From: Marinifilaceae bacterium
GTDB lineage: Bacteria; Bacteroidota; Bacteroidia; Bacteroidales; Marinifilaceae
Length of the DNA stretch: 64,000 nt
Assembly (NCBI GenBank): GCA_016936255.1
Contig: JAFGYE010000023.1
Span: 1-64,000 of the forward strand
Direction: 5' to 3'
Positions within the stretch are counted from its first letter, which is position 1. Every line of letters begins with the position of its first letter. Made by a program: the position numbers and the translations under genes. Positions 42,419 through 50,968 of the stretch are shown in pieces. A model generated the notes under the pieces. That model did not search any database and had not been told where the DNA came from. It saw nothing but the letters and a program-made list of their open reading frames with translations.

Positions 42419-43552
42419 ATGAACAAGAAAATTATTGCACTTCGAAGAGAATTACATCAATATCCCGAAGTTTCAAATTGTGAATATCAGACCACTAACC
42501 GGATTGTAAACTTTATTAATGAGTACAGGCCCGATGAGGTGATCAGGCTGGGAGATAAAGGTGTGTTGTTTGTTTTCAAAGGAGTTGAACAAGGAGAAAC
42601 CATAATGTTTAGGTGTGAGCTGGATGCACTTCCTATCAAAGAAGTTTCAGGGCTCGAATATGCTTCAGTAAACAAGGGAATCTCTCATGCCTGCGGACAC
42701 GACGGGCACATGGCTATAGTAGCAGGTTTGGCTCAGAAAATAGCAACTGATCGACCGGATAAAGGGAAAGTAATTCTACTTTTTCAGCCAGCCGAAGAGG
42801 TGGAGCAGGGGGCGCTTGATGTAATGGAAAATATAGATTTTAAAAATAATGAGCCTGATTATCTGTTTGCGCTCCACAATATCCCTGGGCTTAAGAAAAA
42901 TAGAATAGTTCTTAAAAAGGGAAGTTTTGCTTCGGGATCAAAAGGTATGATTGTTAAACTTACTGGTAAAACATCTCATGCGGCAGAACCTCAGGATGGA
43001 ATTAGTCCTGCAGATGCTGTTTCTCAAATAATCAAGAGAATGCATGATTTAAGGGAAAACAAAACCCTGTTTATCGATTTTATTTTGCTAACAATCATCC
43101 ACATTCAATTGGGCGAAATATCTTTTGGTACTTCTCCGGGTTATGCCGAAATGAGAATTACACTGCGAGCTTTTGAAAATGAAGACTTAACATTGCTTAC
43201 TTCTTTGTGTGAAAAAATAGTAAAGGAAGTTGCGGACAAGGAAAGACTAGCTTGTGAAATAAGCTATACCGAGGTATTTCCGGCAACAATGAACCATGAT
43301 GGCTGTGTTGGTATTGTAGAGCGAGCGGCAAAACAGAATGGTTTGGATGTTGAGTATATTAAAACTCCTTATAAGTGGTCGGAAGATTTTGGCTGCTATA
43401 CGGAGAAGTTCAATGCCTGTTATTTTGGATTGGGTTCAGGAAATGAACAGCCTCAACTTCATAATCCCGATTTCGATTTTCCTGATGATATTATAGAAAC
43501 AGGAATAAATCTATTTTATACTATTTACAAAAGTACTTTTAGTTATGATTGA
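42419..43552 (+). CDS. M20D-family amidohydrolase/peptidase
   Basis: This 377-residue metalloenzyme is of the N-acyl-amino-acid hydrolase (M20D) type. The metal motif is HACGHDGHM (about 87-95), the acidic site PAEEVEQGA follows, and the dimerisation-domain histidine lies in TSHAAEPQDG. Such enzymes remove acyl or peptidyl groups from amino acids. The stop overlaps the next gene by 8 bases, so the hydrolase and alanine racemase are translationally coupled. With the GNAT gene upstream this suggests an N-acyl-amino-acid cycle. No signal peptide is present, so it is cytosolic. Confidence 0.88.
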   Translation: MNKKIIALRRELHQYPEVSNCEYQTTNRIVNFINEYRPDEVIRLGDKGVLFVFKGVEQGETIMFRCELDALPIKEVSGLEYASVNKGISHACGHDGHMAIVAGLAQKIATDRPDKGKVILLFQPAEEVEQGALDVMENIDFKNNEPDYLFALHNIPGLKKNRIVLKKGSFASGSKGMIVKLTGKTSHAAEPQDGISPADAVSQIIKRMHDLRENKTLFIDFILLTIIHIQLGEISFGTSPGYAEMRITLRAFENEDLTLLTSLCEKIVKEVADKERLACEISYTEVFPATMNHDGCVGIVERAAKQNGLDVEYIKTPYKWSEDFGCYTEKFNACYFGLGSGNEQPQLHNPDFDFPDDIIETGINLFYTIYKSTFSYD

Positions 43553-44696
43553 TAATTCGGTAATATCATTAAGTGAAAAATCAATCCAAAATAACATTTC
43601 TTTTTTACGGTCTAAACTTGGTGAAAAAGTAAAAATTTCAGCGGTAGTGAAAGCCAATGCCTATGGACATGGGATCGAACAAATTGTTCCCGTATTCGAG
43701 AAATATGGTATTGATCATTATTCGGTGTTCTATTACAGTGAAGCTCTCCGCGTTTACAACTGTCTTTCCAAATCATCTTCAATAATGGTAATGGGCTGGT
43801 TGGCCGAAAAGGATATTCGTGATGCAATCGAAAAAAAAATAGAATTTTTTGTTTTTAATATCGGGCGTTTAAAATTGGCCGTGAAATATGCCAAAGAACT
43901 TGGTTTAAAAGCAAAAATTCATCTCGAAATTGAAACAGGAATGAATCGTTCAGGTTTAAATGGAACTGAACTGAATGCTGTAATTGCTGTCATTAAAGAA
44001 AATATTGCCCATATAGAGCTAACCGGATTCTGTACGCATCTGGCTGGAGCAGAAAGTGTTTCAAATCATTTTAGGATACAGAATCAGTTGCAAAAGTATC
44101 AGGAAATGGCAAGCGAATTGGAAGCAAATAATTTGAACCCAAAGTATAAACATGTTGCTAATTCTGCCGCAAGCTTTGTTTATCCCGATACAAGAATGGA
44201 TTTAGTAAGAGTTGGGATCATGCTTTATGGTTTTTGGTCGAGTACCGAAGTATTTGTTCAGTACATTAATCATCAGGAGGATAGGATTGATCCGTTAAAA
44301 AGAATACTTGGATGGAAAAGTCAGATAATGGCTGTTAAAGAAATTCAAAGCGGCGAATTTGTAGGTTATGGAATTTCATATCTCGCTCAATCCAATATTA
44401 AAACGGCATTGGTTCCTGTCGGATATTCTTTTGGTTATAGTCGTTCATTGAGTAATAAAGGTCGTGTTCTTATTCGTGGTCATCAATGCAGTGTGATTGG
44501 TGTTGTAAACATGAATATGATGATAATTGATGTGACTCATTTGAAAAATGTGGAAGTTGGAGATAAAGTTGTTTTGATTGGCAAACAGGGTAAATTAGAA
44601 ATAAAAGTGAGTGCTTTTAGTGAAATCAGTGATGAACTAAATTATGAGATCTTAGCGCATTTATCAGAAGGTATAACTCGCAGAATAATTAAATAA
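43545..44696 (+). CDS. alr: Alanine racemase (fold-III PLP enzyme)
   Basis: This 383-residue PLP enzyme interconverts L- and D-alanine for peptidoglycan. PLP lysine K36 is in AVVKANAYGHG. RVGIMLYG carries the phosphate-binding region, and the second catalytic tyrosine is expected in VGYGISYLAQ (about 268). Length fits Alr. It overlaps the M20 gene by 8 bases and is 12 bases before a second fold-III gene. This may be a dedicated second racemase with altered substrate; whether another alr exists elsewhere cannot be seen. Confidence 0.85.
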   Translation: MIDNSVISLSEKSIQNNISFLRSKLGEKVKISAVVKANAYGHGIEQIVPVFEKYGIDHYSVFYYSEALRVYNCLSKSSSIMVMGWLAEKDIRDAIEKKIEFFVFNIGRLKLAVKYAKELGLKAKIHLEIETGMNRSGLNGTELNAVIAVIKENIAHIELTGFCTHLAGAESVSNHFRIQNQLQKYQEMASELEANNLNPKYKHVANSAASFVYPDTRMDLVRVGIMLYGFWSSTEVFVQYINHQEDRIDPLKRILGWKSQIMAVKEIQSGEFVGYGISYLAQSNIKTALVPVGYSFGYSRSLSNKGRVLIRGHQCSVIGVVNMNMMIIDVTHLKNVEVGDKVVLIGKQGKLEIKVSAFSEISDELNYEILAHLSEGITRRIIK

Positions 44697-44708
44697 AACA
44701 TAGAAATA

Positions 44709-45809
44709 ATGGCTTTTGTAACTTTAGATATTAAGAAATTAAAATCAAACTTTGATTATCTCAATTCTCTTTTTAAAAAAAATGGAATTGAATGGTCAAT
44801 TGTTTCAAAAATGATGTGCGGAAATAAGGAATTTTTAACCGAACTATTGAAATTTGATTTTACTCAGATATGCGATTCAAGGGTTTCCAATTTAAAAATG
44901 ATCAAATCGATTAAACCTGAAATAGAAACCATTTATATTAAACCTCCGGCAAAACGTTCTATTTCGAGTGTGGTTAAGTATGCTGATATTAGTGTAAATA
45001 CAGAGTTTGAGACCATTAAGCTTTTGTCGGTAGAAGCTAAAAAGCAGAAAAAAACTCACAAAATCATAATAATGATTGAGTTGGGAGAACTTCGGGAAGG
45101 AGTTTTGGGCGAAGATTTCATTGCTTTTTATGAAAGCGTTTTTAGGCTGGATAATATTCAGGTGATTGGAATCGGAGCGAATCTGTCATGTTTGTACGGC
45201 GTTTTGCCAAATCATGATAAATTAATTCAGCTGAGCCTTTACGAACAGTTGATTGAAGCAAAATTCAATAAGCAGATTCCTTATGTTTCGGGAGGTTCCT
45301 CGGTGACCATACCACTCATTTTTCAAAATTTACTGCCGAAAGGAATCAATCATTTTAGGGTGGGAGAAACCTTATTCTTGGGAACAGATGTTTACAACAA
45401 TACAAAATTCGAAAAAATGCATTCTGATGTATTTCGTTTGTATTCGGAAATAATAGAATTGATTGAAAAGCCGACGGTTCCCATGGGTGAATTTGGGACA
45501 AACTTAGAAGGAGACAGTTATGAAATCGATAAAACGAATATTGGTGAAACTTCGTACCGGGCAATAGTTGACTTAGGATTGCTTGATGTTGAGGTAAGTC
45601 ATCTGGAATTGATTGATAAAAGCTTGACAGTATCGGGCGCAAGTTCCGATATGATTGTAATTGATCTGGCCGATAACAAAAATAATTACAAAGTAGGAGA
45701 TTTGATTGAGTTTGACATGGATTATATGGGAATACTTAGAATTCTAAATTCAAGATATATCGAGAAAAGGGTGAAGACCGTTGCGAACAAAAAAGCTTGT
45801 GTACTGTAA
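44709..45809 (+). CDS. Second fold-III PLP racemase, ornithine/alanine racemase (Orr-like)
   Basis: This 366-residue enzyme has an alanine-racemase-type barrel and PLP lysine K34 in SIVSKMMCGN. The pattern IELGELREGV near residue 125 and the late VSGGSSVTIPL and FRVGETLFLG are those of the Orr/YhfX-like group, which includes ornithine racemase, rather than of standard Alr. It is directly behind alr. Together with the GNAT and M20 genes it suggests handling of D-amino acids other than alanine. Substrate cannot be set from sequence. Confidence 0.78.
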   Translation: MAFVTLDIKKLKSNFDYLNSLFKKNGIEWSIVSKMMCGNKEFLTELLKFDFTQICDSRVSNLKMIKSIKPEIETIYIKPPAKRSISSVVKYADISVNTEFETIKLLSVEAKKQKKTHKIIIMIELGELREGVLGEDFIAFYESVFRLDNIQVIGIGANLSCLYGVLPNHDKLIQLSLYEQLIEAKFNKQIPYVSGGSSVTIPLIFQNLLPKGINHFRVGETLFLGTDVYNNTKFEKMHSDVFRLYSEIIELIEKPTVPMGEFGTNLEGDSYEIDKTNIGETSYRAIVDLGLLDVEVSHLELIDKSLTVSGASSDMIVIDLADNKNNYKVGDLIEFDMDYMGILRILNSRYIEKRVKTVANKKACVL

Positions 45810-45883
45810 GGTTTGCCTAAGGACTAAGCCGTTATTTGACGAGATTGCAGTAATATTATATGGAGATACCCTGCTTCAATAGG

Positions 45884-45913
45884 TTTGCATTAAATGCAAA
45901 TTAGTTATTTTTG
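45884..45913 (+). promoter_or_regulatory. Promoter and palindromic operator of the MarR gene
   Basis: TTTG (45884-45887) and TATTTTTG (45906-45913) are separated by 18 bases, close to the phylum consensus. The 17-base perfect palindrome TTTGCATTAAATGCAAA (45884-45900) covers the -33 box, so binding there would block transcription. It probably mediates autorepression by MarR. Confidence 0.7.
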
Positions 45914-45950
45914 CCTTGAAAATGAGTTCTGTCGATTAGATTTACAATGA

Positions 45951-46463
45951 ATGGATTATAAGAATATAATTGTTAAAATTAGGAGGATTGTTCGATCTAT
46001 TAATTTAGAATCAAAGAAAATCCAAAAGGATCACGGGGTAAGTATTCCACAAATACTATGTTTGGAATGTCTTAAAAATTCTCCTAACTATCAGGCGACT
46101 CAAAAGTCAATTAGGGATCAGCTGAATCTTAATTCAAGTACTGTTACAGGTATAATAAGTCGCTTGGAAAGGAAAGGAATGTTGGCACGACTGCCTAAAA
46201 TTGGAGACCGTAGAACGACTTTGATTGCACTAACCTCTACGGGGGATAATCTTTTAAAATCGACTCCTGATTTGCTTCAGCAAAGGTTGGCTTTTAAACT
46301 TAAAAAAGTATCGGATGAGGAACTGGAGCTGATTGGTAAGTCGCTGGATATATTGGTTAATATGCTTGAAATAGAAGATTTGGAAGCTTCTCCCTTGCTT
46401 ACGGCAGAGGATGTTATTCAGGAAGAAGTTAAATCGGAGAATTTAGACGAAGAGACATTATAA
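45951..46463 (+). CDS. MarR-family transcriptional regulator
   Basis: This 170-residue winged-helix regulator has the recognition helix LNLNSSTVTGIISRLERKGMLAR, read here as its two pieces, and the wing KIGDRRTTLIALTSTG, both classical. The last 40 residues are acidic and extend beyond a usual MarR protein. Its promoter carries a perfect palindrome over the -33 box, so it is probably autoregulated. It follows the racemase gene by 141 bases and precedes the convergent isoprenoid gene. Ligand and other targets are unknown. Confidence 0.9.
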   Translation: MDYKNIIVKIRRIVRSINLESKKIQKDHGVSIPQILCLECLKNSPNYQATQKSIRDQLNLNSSTVTGIISRLERKGMLARLPKIGDRRTTLIALTSTGDNLLKSTPDLLQQRLAFKLKKVSDEELELIGKSLDILVNMLEIEDLEASPLLTAEDVIQEEVKSENLDEETL

Positions 46464-46500
46464 AATAAAATGGGCTTTTCGAAATGGAATGTTTTTTTTG

Positions 46501-47724
46501 CTAAGCTTTGCACCTGCTTAATCGATATTCATCAATTTTTAGCAGCATTAAATCCCGAAAAGGTTCCAGATCTGTTTTTAGTTTGCGAAGAAATGAAAAT
46601 CGGAAAGGAGCATGCTTTTCTATTTTTAGAATAAAATCGTCGCTGAAATCTTCTTGGTTTTCGAAAATAGAGACTAAAAACAACAAAGCAAAACTTTTTT
46701 GAATCAAGCCTTGAAAAGACACTTCATCAGGATATAAATTGGTTACTCTTTGCTGAAATGTTTTGCCTAGAAAATAAGTTTTACAAAGTAACTTGTCCAA
46801 ATTTCCGTAAGGCAATTTTCTTGAAAAGCAGGTCATAACTCCATCCAGATAATCTTGCCGGGCATCCTGCAGGTCATCTAGAATCTGAAGATAAGCTCCG
46901 TATTCATATAGAAAATGCAATTGCTTTTTATCTAACTTTCCCAGTACTAAGTACCCATCAGCAATTACCGAGCGGGCACCTTTGTTGATACAAATTCTGA
47001 AGGTTTCTTCTTCAGAAAGCAGAGGTTTGTTACTCACCAATGCGAGGCTTTGAGTTTGGGCATCGTGAATGGCAAGCAGACTATGATGCACTTCAGGGTA
47101 ATTTTCCCGATCGAACTCAGATTCTATCATTTCTACTAAATCGTAAATTTGCTGTTCCGAACTGGATTCTGATTTTACGGATTCTCCTTTCAACCGCAAA
47201 GCAAATCGTCGGCAAAAGTTGATTTTTTCTTCCTTATTAATGCTTGCATCATCAATTAGATTGTCGGTGTATGGATACAAAAGACTATAGGCTAAAAGCG
47301 AAGGCGTAATTTTGATTTCTTTTCCGAAGAATGATTGCAGGCCAAGCATGATCCAAACATTTCGTAATGCTTGAAAAATTTCAGCATTACCCAAATCCGG
47401 ATCGAAAAGCCATGCTTTTTGAATGAAATCTTTCGTAGAATGGAGCATTTCATCAGAAAAAATGAGTTCGAGTTGGTCGGGGGAGTAGGCTAAAGCATCT
47501 TTGAAAAATAATTTTGATTTTTGTAGTATTTCTATTTTGTTGGGGTGTTTGTAATTAGCTTCATTTTGTACAAACTTTATGAAGCGATCGAATTTTGATT
47601 CCCATATTCGTTTTTCTAAATAGGAAAATCGTTTTCCTGTTGCAGGAAAATGCTCCGGACAATTCTCCCAGGTGGCAATGAATTGATCTTGTATTTTATA
47701 AAGTATTGATAGATTGGCTGTCAT
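46501..47724 (-). CDS. Class I isoprenoid biosynthesis-type enzyme
   Basis: This 407-residue predicted all-helical protein has two aspartate-rich sites: YTDNLIDD (about 155-162) and LQILDDLQD (about 275-283), the paired magnesium-diphosphate motifs of trans-prenyl transferases and terpene synthases. The sequence between and around is unlike standard polyprenyl synthases, which carry DDxxD near residue 80-90, so a terpene-cyclase-like or atypical role is possible. It has no membrane span and stands alone. The substrate is unknown. Confidence 0.7.
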   Translation of the reverse strand: MTANLSILYKIQDQFIATWENCPEHFPATGKRFSYLEKRIWESKFDRFIKFVQNEANYKHPNKIEILQKSKLFFKDALAYSPDQLELIFSDEMLHSTKDFIQKAWLFDPDLGNAEIFQALRNVWIMLGLQSFFGKEIKITPSLLAYSLLYPYTDNLIDDASINKEEKINFCRRFALRLKGESVKSESSSEQQIYDLVEMIESEFDRENYPEVHHSLLAIHDAQTQSLALVSNKPLLSEEETFRICINKGARSVIADGYLVLGKLDKKQLHFLYEYGAYLQILDDLQDARQDYLDGVMTCFSRKLPYGNLDKLLCKTYFLGKTFQQRVTNLYPDEVSFQGLIQKSFALLFLVSIFENQEDFSDDFILKIEKHAPFRFSFLRKLKTDLEPFRDLMLLKIDEYRLSRCKA

Positions 47725-47966
47725 GGGTTAAAATAATTGCTTGATATTGTTGTAAGTTGAAAAAAATACCTGAGATTGTAAATTAAAATCGTTTAATCGA
47801 ACTTTTTACTGGTCGTAAGAGACTTTTGCATTGATGTTGTAGAATAGATGCTATTGCATTGTTAGTGATCCATGATTTTTTTACTTTGCTTAACTCAAAT
47901 CATATTTGATTTGAAAAGGCTTTATCGGCTTGAGAATAACATTACTTTGATACTAAAAATAAATAT

Positions 47967-48911
47967 ATGAAATTTTCTATACTGGAACCAATTGCGATTA
48001 CTGCTTGTAAATACGGACAGTTAAAGCAAGAATTTGAAGCCTTAGGGCATGAGTTGATCTTTTTTACGGATCGGAATGAGGATGAAAAGGAGTTGATTAA
48101 GCGTGCCGAAGGAGCTGATGCAATAATTGTTAGTAATATTCCTATCACAAAAGCATTTTTAGATGCCTGCCCTAATCTTTCAATGATTTCGGTTGCCTTT
48201 ACCGGTGTCGATCATATCGATATGGAAACCTGTAGGGAGAGAAATATTCTGGTGAGTAACGCCGCCGGCTTTTCGACAGAATCGGTGGCCGAATTAACTA
48301 TTGGCATGATTTTATCGGTATACAGAAAGATTGTTTCCGGTGATTCGATTACCCGTTTTGGAGGAGATCGGGCTGGTTTTTTAGGAACAGAACTAAATGG
48401 CAAGACTATTGGTATTGTTGGAGCTGGTGCAATTGGCCTTAGGGTAGCCGAGATTGCAAAAGTTTTTAACTGCAGGGTAATTGCATACAATCGAAGTAAA
48501 AAGACCGTAGAAGGCGTTGAATTTGTTGATATGCCTACCTTATTAAAAGAATCGGATGTTGTTTCTCTTCATGTTCCGCTAACAAACGAAACCAAAGGGC
48601 TTATTGGCAAAGGAGAATTCAAGCAAATGAAATCTTCAGCCATTTTAATTAATACAGCACGCGGACCGGTTGTTAACAGTGAGGCTCTTTGTGAGGCATT
48701 GGAAAATGGAGAAATTTCAGGAGCGGCTGTGGATGTTTACGAAAAAGAACCACCTTTGGATAAAGAACACATTTTGTTTACAGCCCCGAATTTGATCATG
48801 CTGCCTCATTTGGCTTTCGCTACCAACGAATCGTTCAGCAAGCGGGTTGATATTGTGATGGAAAATATTCGTTTGTGGTTATCTGGAAATCCAAGAAATA
48901 TTATGAATTAG
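47967..48911 (+). CDS. D-2-hydroxyacid dehydrogenase (NAD-dependent)
   Basis: This 314-residue enzyme is of the D-isomer 2-hydroxyacid dehydrogenase family. The Rossmann motif GIVGAGAIG (about 151-159) binds NAD. The catalytic arginine is in NTARGPVVN, the glutamate in DVYEKEPPL and the histidine in MLPHLAFAT, so the Arg-Glu-His set is intact. It lacks the ACT tail of phosphoglycerate dehydrogenases. Possible substrates are glyoxylate, hydroxypyruvate or D-lactate. It stands alone and is followed by a shared terminator. Confidence 0.88.
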   Translation: MKFSILEPIAITACKYGQLKQEFEALGHELIFFTDRNEDEKELIKRAEGADAIIVSNIPITKAFLDACPNLSMISVAFTGVDHIDMETCRERNILVSNAAGFSTESVAELTIGMILSVYRKIVSGDSITRFGGDRAGFLGTELNGKTIGIVGAGAIGLRVAEIAKVFNCRVIAYNRSKKTVEGVEFVDMPTLLKESDVVSLHVPLTNETKGLIGKGEFKQMKSSAILINTARGPVVNSEALCEALENGEISGAAVDVYEKEPPLDKEHILFTAPNLIMLPHLAFATNESFSKRVDIVMENIRLWLSGNPRNIMN

Positions 48912-48933
48912 ATAAGCTAAAAGCATAAAGGTG

Positions 48934-48973
48934 AAAGGAGAAAGTGCCAAATTGTTTTGTCGCTTTCTCCTTT
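48934..48973. terminator. Bidirectional terminator after the hydroxyacid dehydrogenase
   Basis: AAAGGAGAAAG (48934-48944) pairs with CTTTCTCCTTT (48963-48973) across an 18-base loop and is flanked by a T-rich run. It also serves the convergent gene ending at 48989. Confidence 0.7.
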
Positions 48974-48988
48974 TACTTTTCTACCTAT

Positions 48989-49684
48989 TTATCGAACGAT
49001 TTTTACCAATTCGGTAGTGCTACTGGGTTTTCCTTTTTTGTCGAAGGATTTACTGCGAATGGTTCCAATGTCTTTCACAATCCAGGCAATATTGTGCAAT
49101 TCTACATTTACAAAACCAATTTTACTTTTCACATCTTCCGATATTTTGTAGCATGTAAAGGTGCCGGCAGGAGTTGTCACATCTTCAAGTGCCTCAACTT
49201 TTCGGTTCACAATATTGGTTGTCATGTTCATATTTATCATTCCTGCTCCAACTTCAAGCGAAATCGAGCCATCGTTTAATGCCAAACCAGGATAAAGTTT
49301 TGGAGGATAAATGAGATCTTCAGTTGTAATTTTCACTTCCATATCTTTAAACCCTTCCATTTGCTTTTGGTTCAGGTATTTTTCCATGTCGATATAAAAA
49401 ATATTGTCTTTACAGCGAAATATAATTGTGTCTTGAGTGATCACTTTTTCGGGCGACTTAGGATCCATAAAAGTTTGTAATAATTCAAATATTGTTTCCC
49501 CTCCTTTTTCCTTTACAGAGATCATTTTTTGCGTGTAAATGCCATCTACTTTGCCTTTTGCATTGGTGATCTGGTAATGAAGTTCGGTGCCTACTTGGTT
49601 GGGAATGTACAAGGTGCATTCTTGCGAGAAAGCAAGCATACTTGTAAGACCGATAAGGAATATCAAGCTAATTAATTTTTTCAT
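48989..49684 (-). CDS. Secreted DUF3108/TapB-like protein
   Basis: From the ATG at 49684 the protein has 231 residues and a signal peptide (hydrophobic run, then MLAFSQ, residue 18). An upstream in-frame ATG at 49708 would add eight polar residues before the signal and is rejected. The mature part is beta-rich, with DVTTPAGTFTCYKISEDV near residue 175 as the most conserved segment of this family and ending FDKKGKPSSTTELVKI. The family is periplasmic or surface-located with no known activity. It stands alone. Confidence 0.7.
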   Translation of the reverse strand: MKKLISLIFLIGLTSMLAFSQECTLYIPNQVGTELHYQITNAKGKVDGIYTQKMISVKEKGGETIFELLQTFMDPKSPEKVITQDTIIFRCKDNIFYIDMEKYLNQKQMEGFKDMEVKITTEDLIYPPKLYPGLALNDGSISLEVGAGMINMNMTTNIVNRKVEALEDVTTPAGTFTCYKISEDVKSKIGFVNVELHNIAWIVKDIGTIRSKSFDKKGKPSSTTELVKIVR

Positions 49685-49899
49685 GGAATAATTGTCTCGA
49701 CTATTCATGTGGTTTGAATAGTCATGGTTTTAAAGTGCTTAGGCAAGAATTGTCTGTCAGACAATTAAAAAAGAGAGTAAGGTTTCGAATACATATTATA
49801 CGCTTGTAGAAATAATGGATAAAGTAGATTCAATTTAGTAATTCTACTAGGAACGAAAAAATATAATTTATTGTTGAAGTGTTGGGGGATGGAATCGGA

Positions 49900-50367
49900 T
49901 TAGAAATCAGATGAATTTAATTTTTTGATGCTGTGATGATTCAACTTTCTATCCTTAACAAGTAGGGGAGTAACCAGAGCTTTCGATTTGGCATTAAAAA
50001 TCATATCATGCCCAAGGCATAAGCCCATCATAATATTTAGTTCAGTGTTTTTTTCTTCTAAATAATGCGCTTGTCCTGCCGGATTGCAAGTTATTCCTTT
50101 GTAATTAGGCACTAAATCTGAGAAAGGTATTTTTCCTAGTTTGCAATTCACTTGTTCAACGGTAAAGCCTTCTATCTCAAGAAGAGTTCTTAGTTGCTTG
50201 GCTTCTTTGTTAAATGTGGTACAATGTGCAATTCCAATTGTTTTAATATTGGATATTTTGGCATATTCTATAATTTCCTGAATCCGATCGTTATTCCGAT
50301 TTAAGGCATCTGCCGCACTTTTCATGATCGAAATATCTTTGCGGGAATATAAATCTTTATCATCCAT
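49900..50367 (-). CDS. DUF1847 metal-binding-like protein
   Basis: This 155-residue protein has four recurring cysteine sites: IAHCTTF, VNCKLG, ITCNPAGQA and GLCLGHDMIF. This is the pattern of DUF1847, presumed to bind a metal or Fe-S centre. No signal peptide is present. It ends a minus-strand cluster (NifX-like, CoA-binding, SLAC1-type, DUF302, DUF1847), 73 bases after the DUF302 gene. Function is unknown; the setting suggests anaerobic redox or metal handling. The acidic start (DDKDLYSRKDI) is variable in the family. Confidence 0.75.
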   Translation of the reverse strand: MDDKDLYSRKDISIMKSAADALNRNNDRIQEIIEYAKISNIKTIGIAHCTTFNKEAKQLRTLLEIEGFTVEQVNCKLGKIPFSDLVPNYKGITCNPAGQAHYLEEKNTELNIMMGLCLGHDMIFNAKSKALVTPLLVKDRKLNHHSIKKLNSSDF

Positions 50368-50440
50368 TTTTAGCTGTTATTTAAGGAATTGCACATTGCT
50401 TTTAAGAAGTCTTGGTTTATTTATGCTGGGAGCTTTACCA

Positions 50441-50944
50441 TTAAAATAAGCTATATTTTAAATGGATAAAACGCATCATGTCTTCCACTTCTAATGATAC
50501 TTCTTCAATGATATTTTCAATTTCTCCTCCAAATATTTTTCCCATTATTGCACCATTCATGGTCGATATAAATACTTGGCCGTCGGCTTTTTCGTAAACA
50601 GCAAATGATTTTGGCATCATATTTCCAATTTTTTTCCGATTGTCTTCCTTTAGCATTCTCTCCGAAAATTTTGCATGGCAATATTTTATAATAGCATACT
50701 TGCCAATTCCTTTTCCGCCATTGTCGATTATTTCTTTGTTCTGATCAATAGTATTGGTTACATGCCAGCCTTCCTTTGCGTTTATTCTGTTTGTTATTAC
50801 TTCTACAGATTTTTCAAAGTTGTATGGACTTTTAAATTCTTTGATCATCATTTCTCCAGAAGAGATACTTAGAGTGATTCCTGTAAATAGGATTCCAAGC
50901 GTGAAGCCTAGTAGAATGGATGCGATTATCGTTATATTTTTCAT
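50441..50944 (-). CDS. DUF302 membrane-anchored protein
   Basis: This 167-residue protein has one N-terminal hydrophobic span (about 5-30), acting as anchor or uncleaved signal. A DUF302 fold follows: FEKSVEVITNRINAKEGWHVTNTIDQ, taken in parts, then YAIIKYCHAKFSERML, and DGQVFISTMNGAIMGKIFG. DUF302 proteins often sit with redox and metal genes; a role in cofactor or metal storage has been suggested but is not settled. It is 24 bases from the SLAC1-type gene and is probably on the same transcript. Confidence 0.85.
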   Translation of the reverse strand: MKNITIIASILLGFTLGILFTGITLSISSGEMMIKEFKSPYNFEKSVEVITNRINAKEGWHVTNTIDQNKEIIDNGGKGIGKYAIIKYCHAKFSERMLKEDNRKKIGNMMPKSFAVYEKADGQVFISTMNGAIMGKIFGGEIENIIEEVSLEVEDMMRFIHLKYSLF

Positions 50945-50968
50945 TCGTGTAATTATTAAAATAAAATA

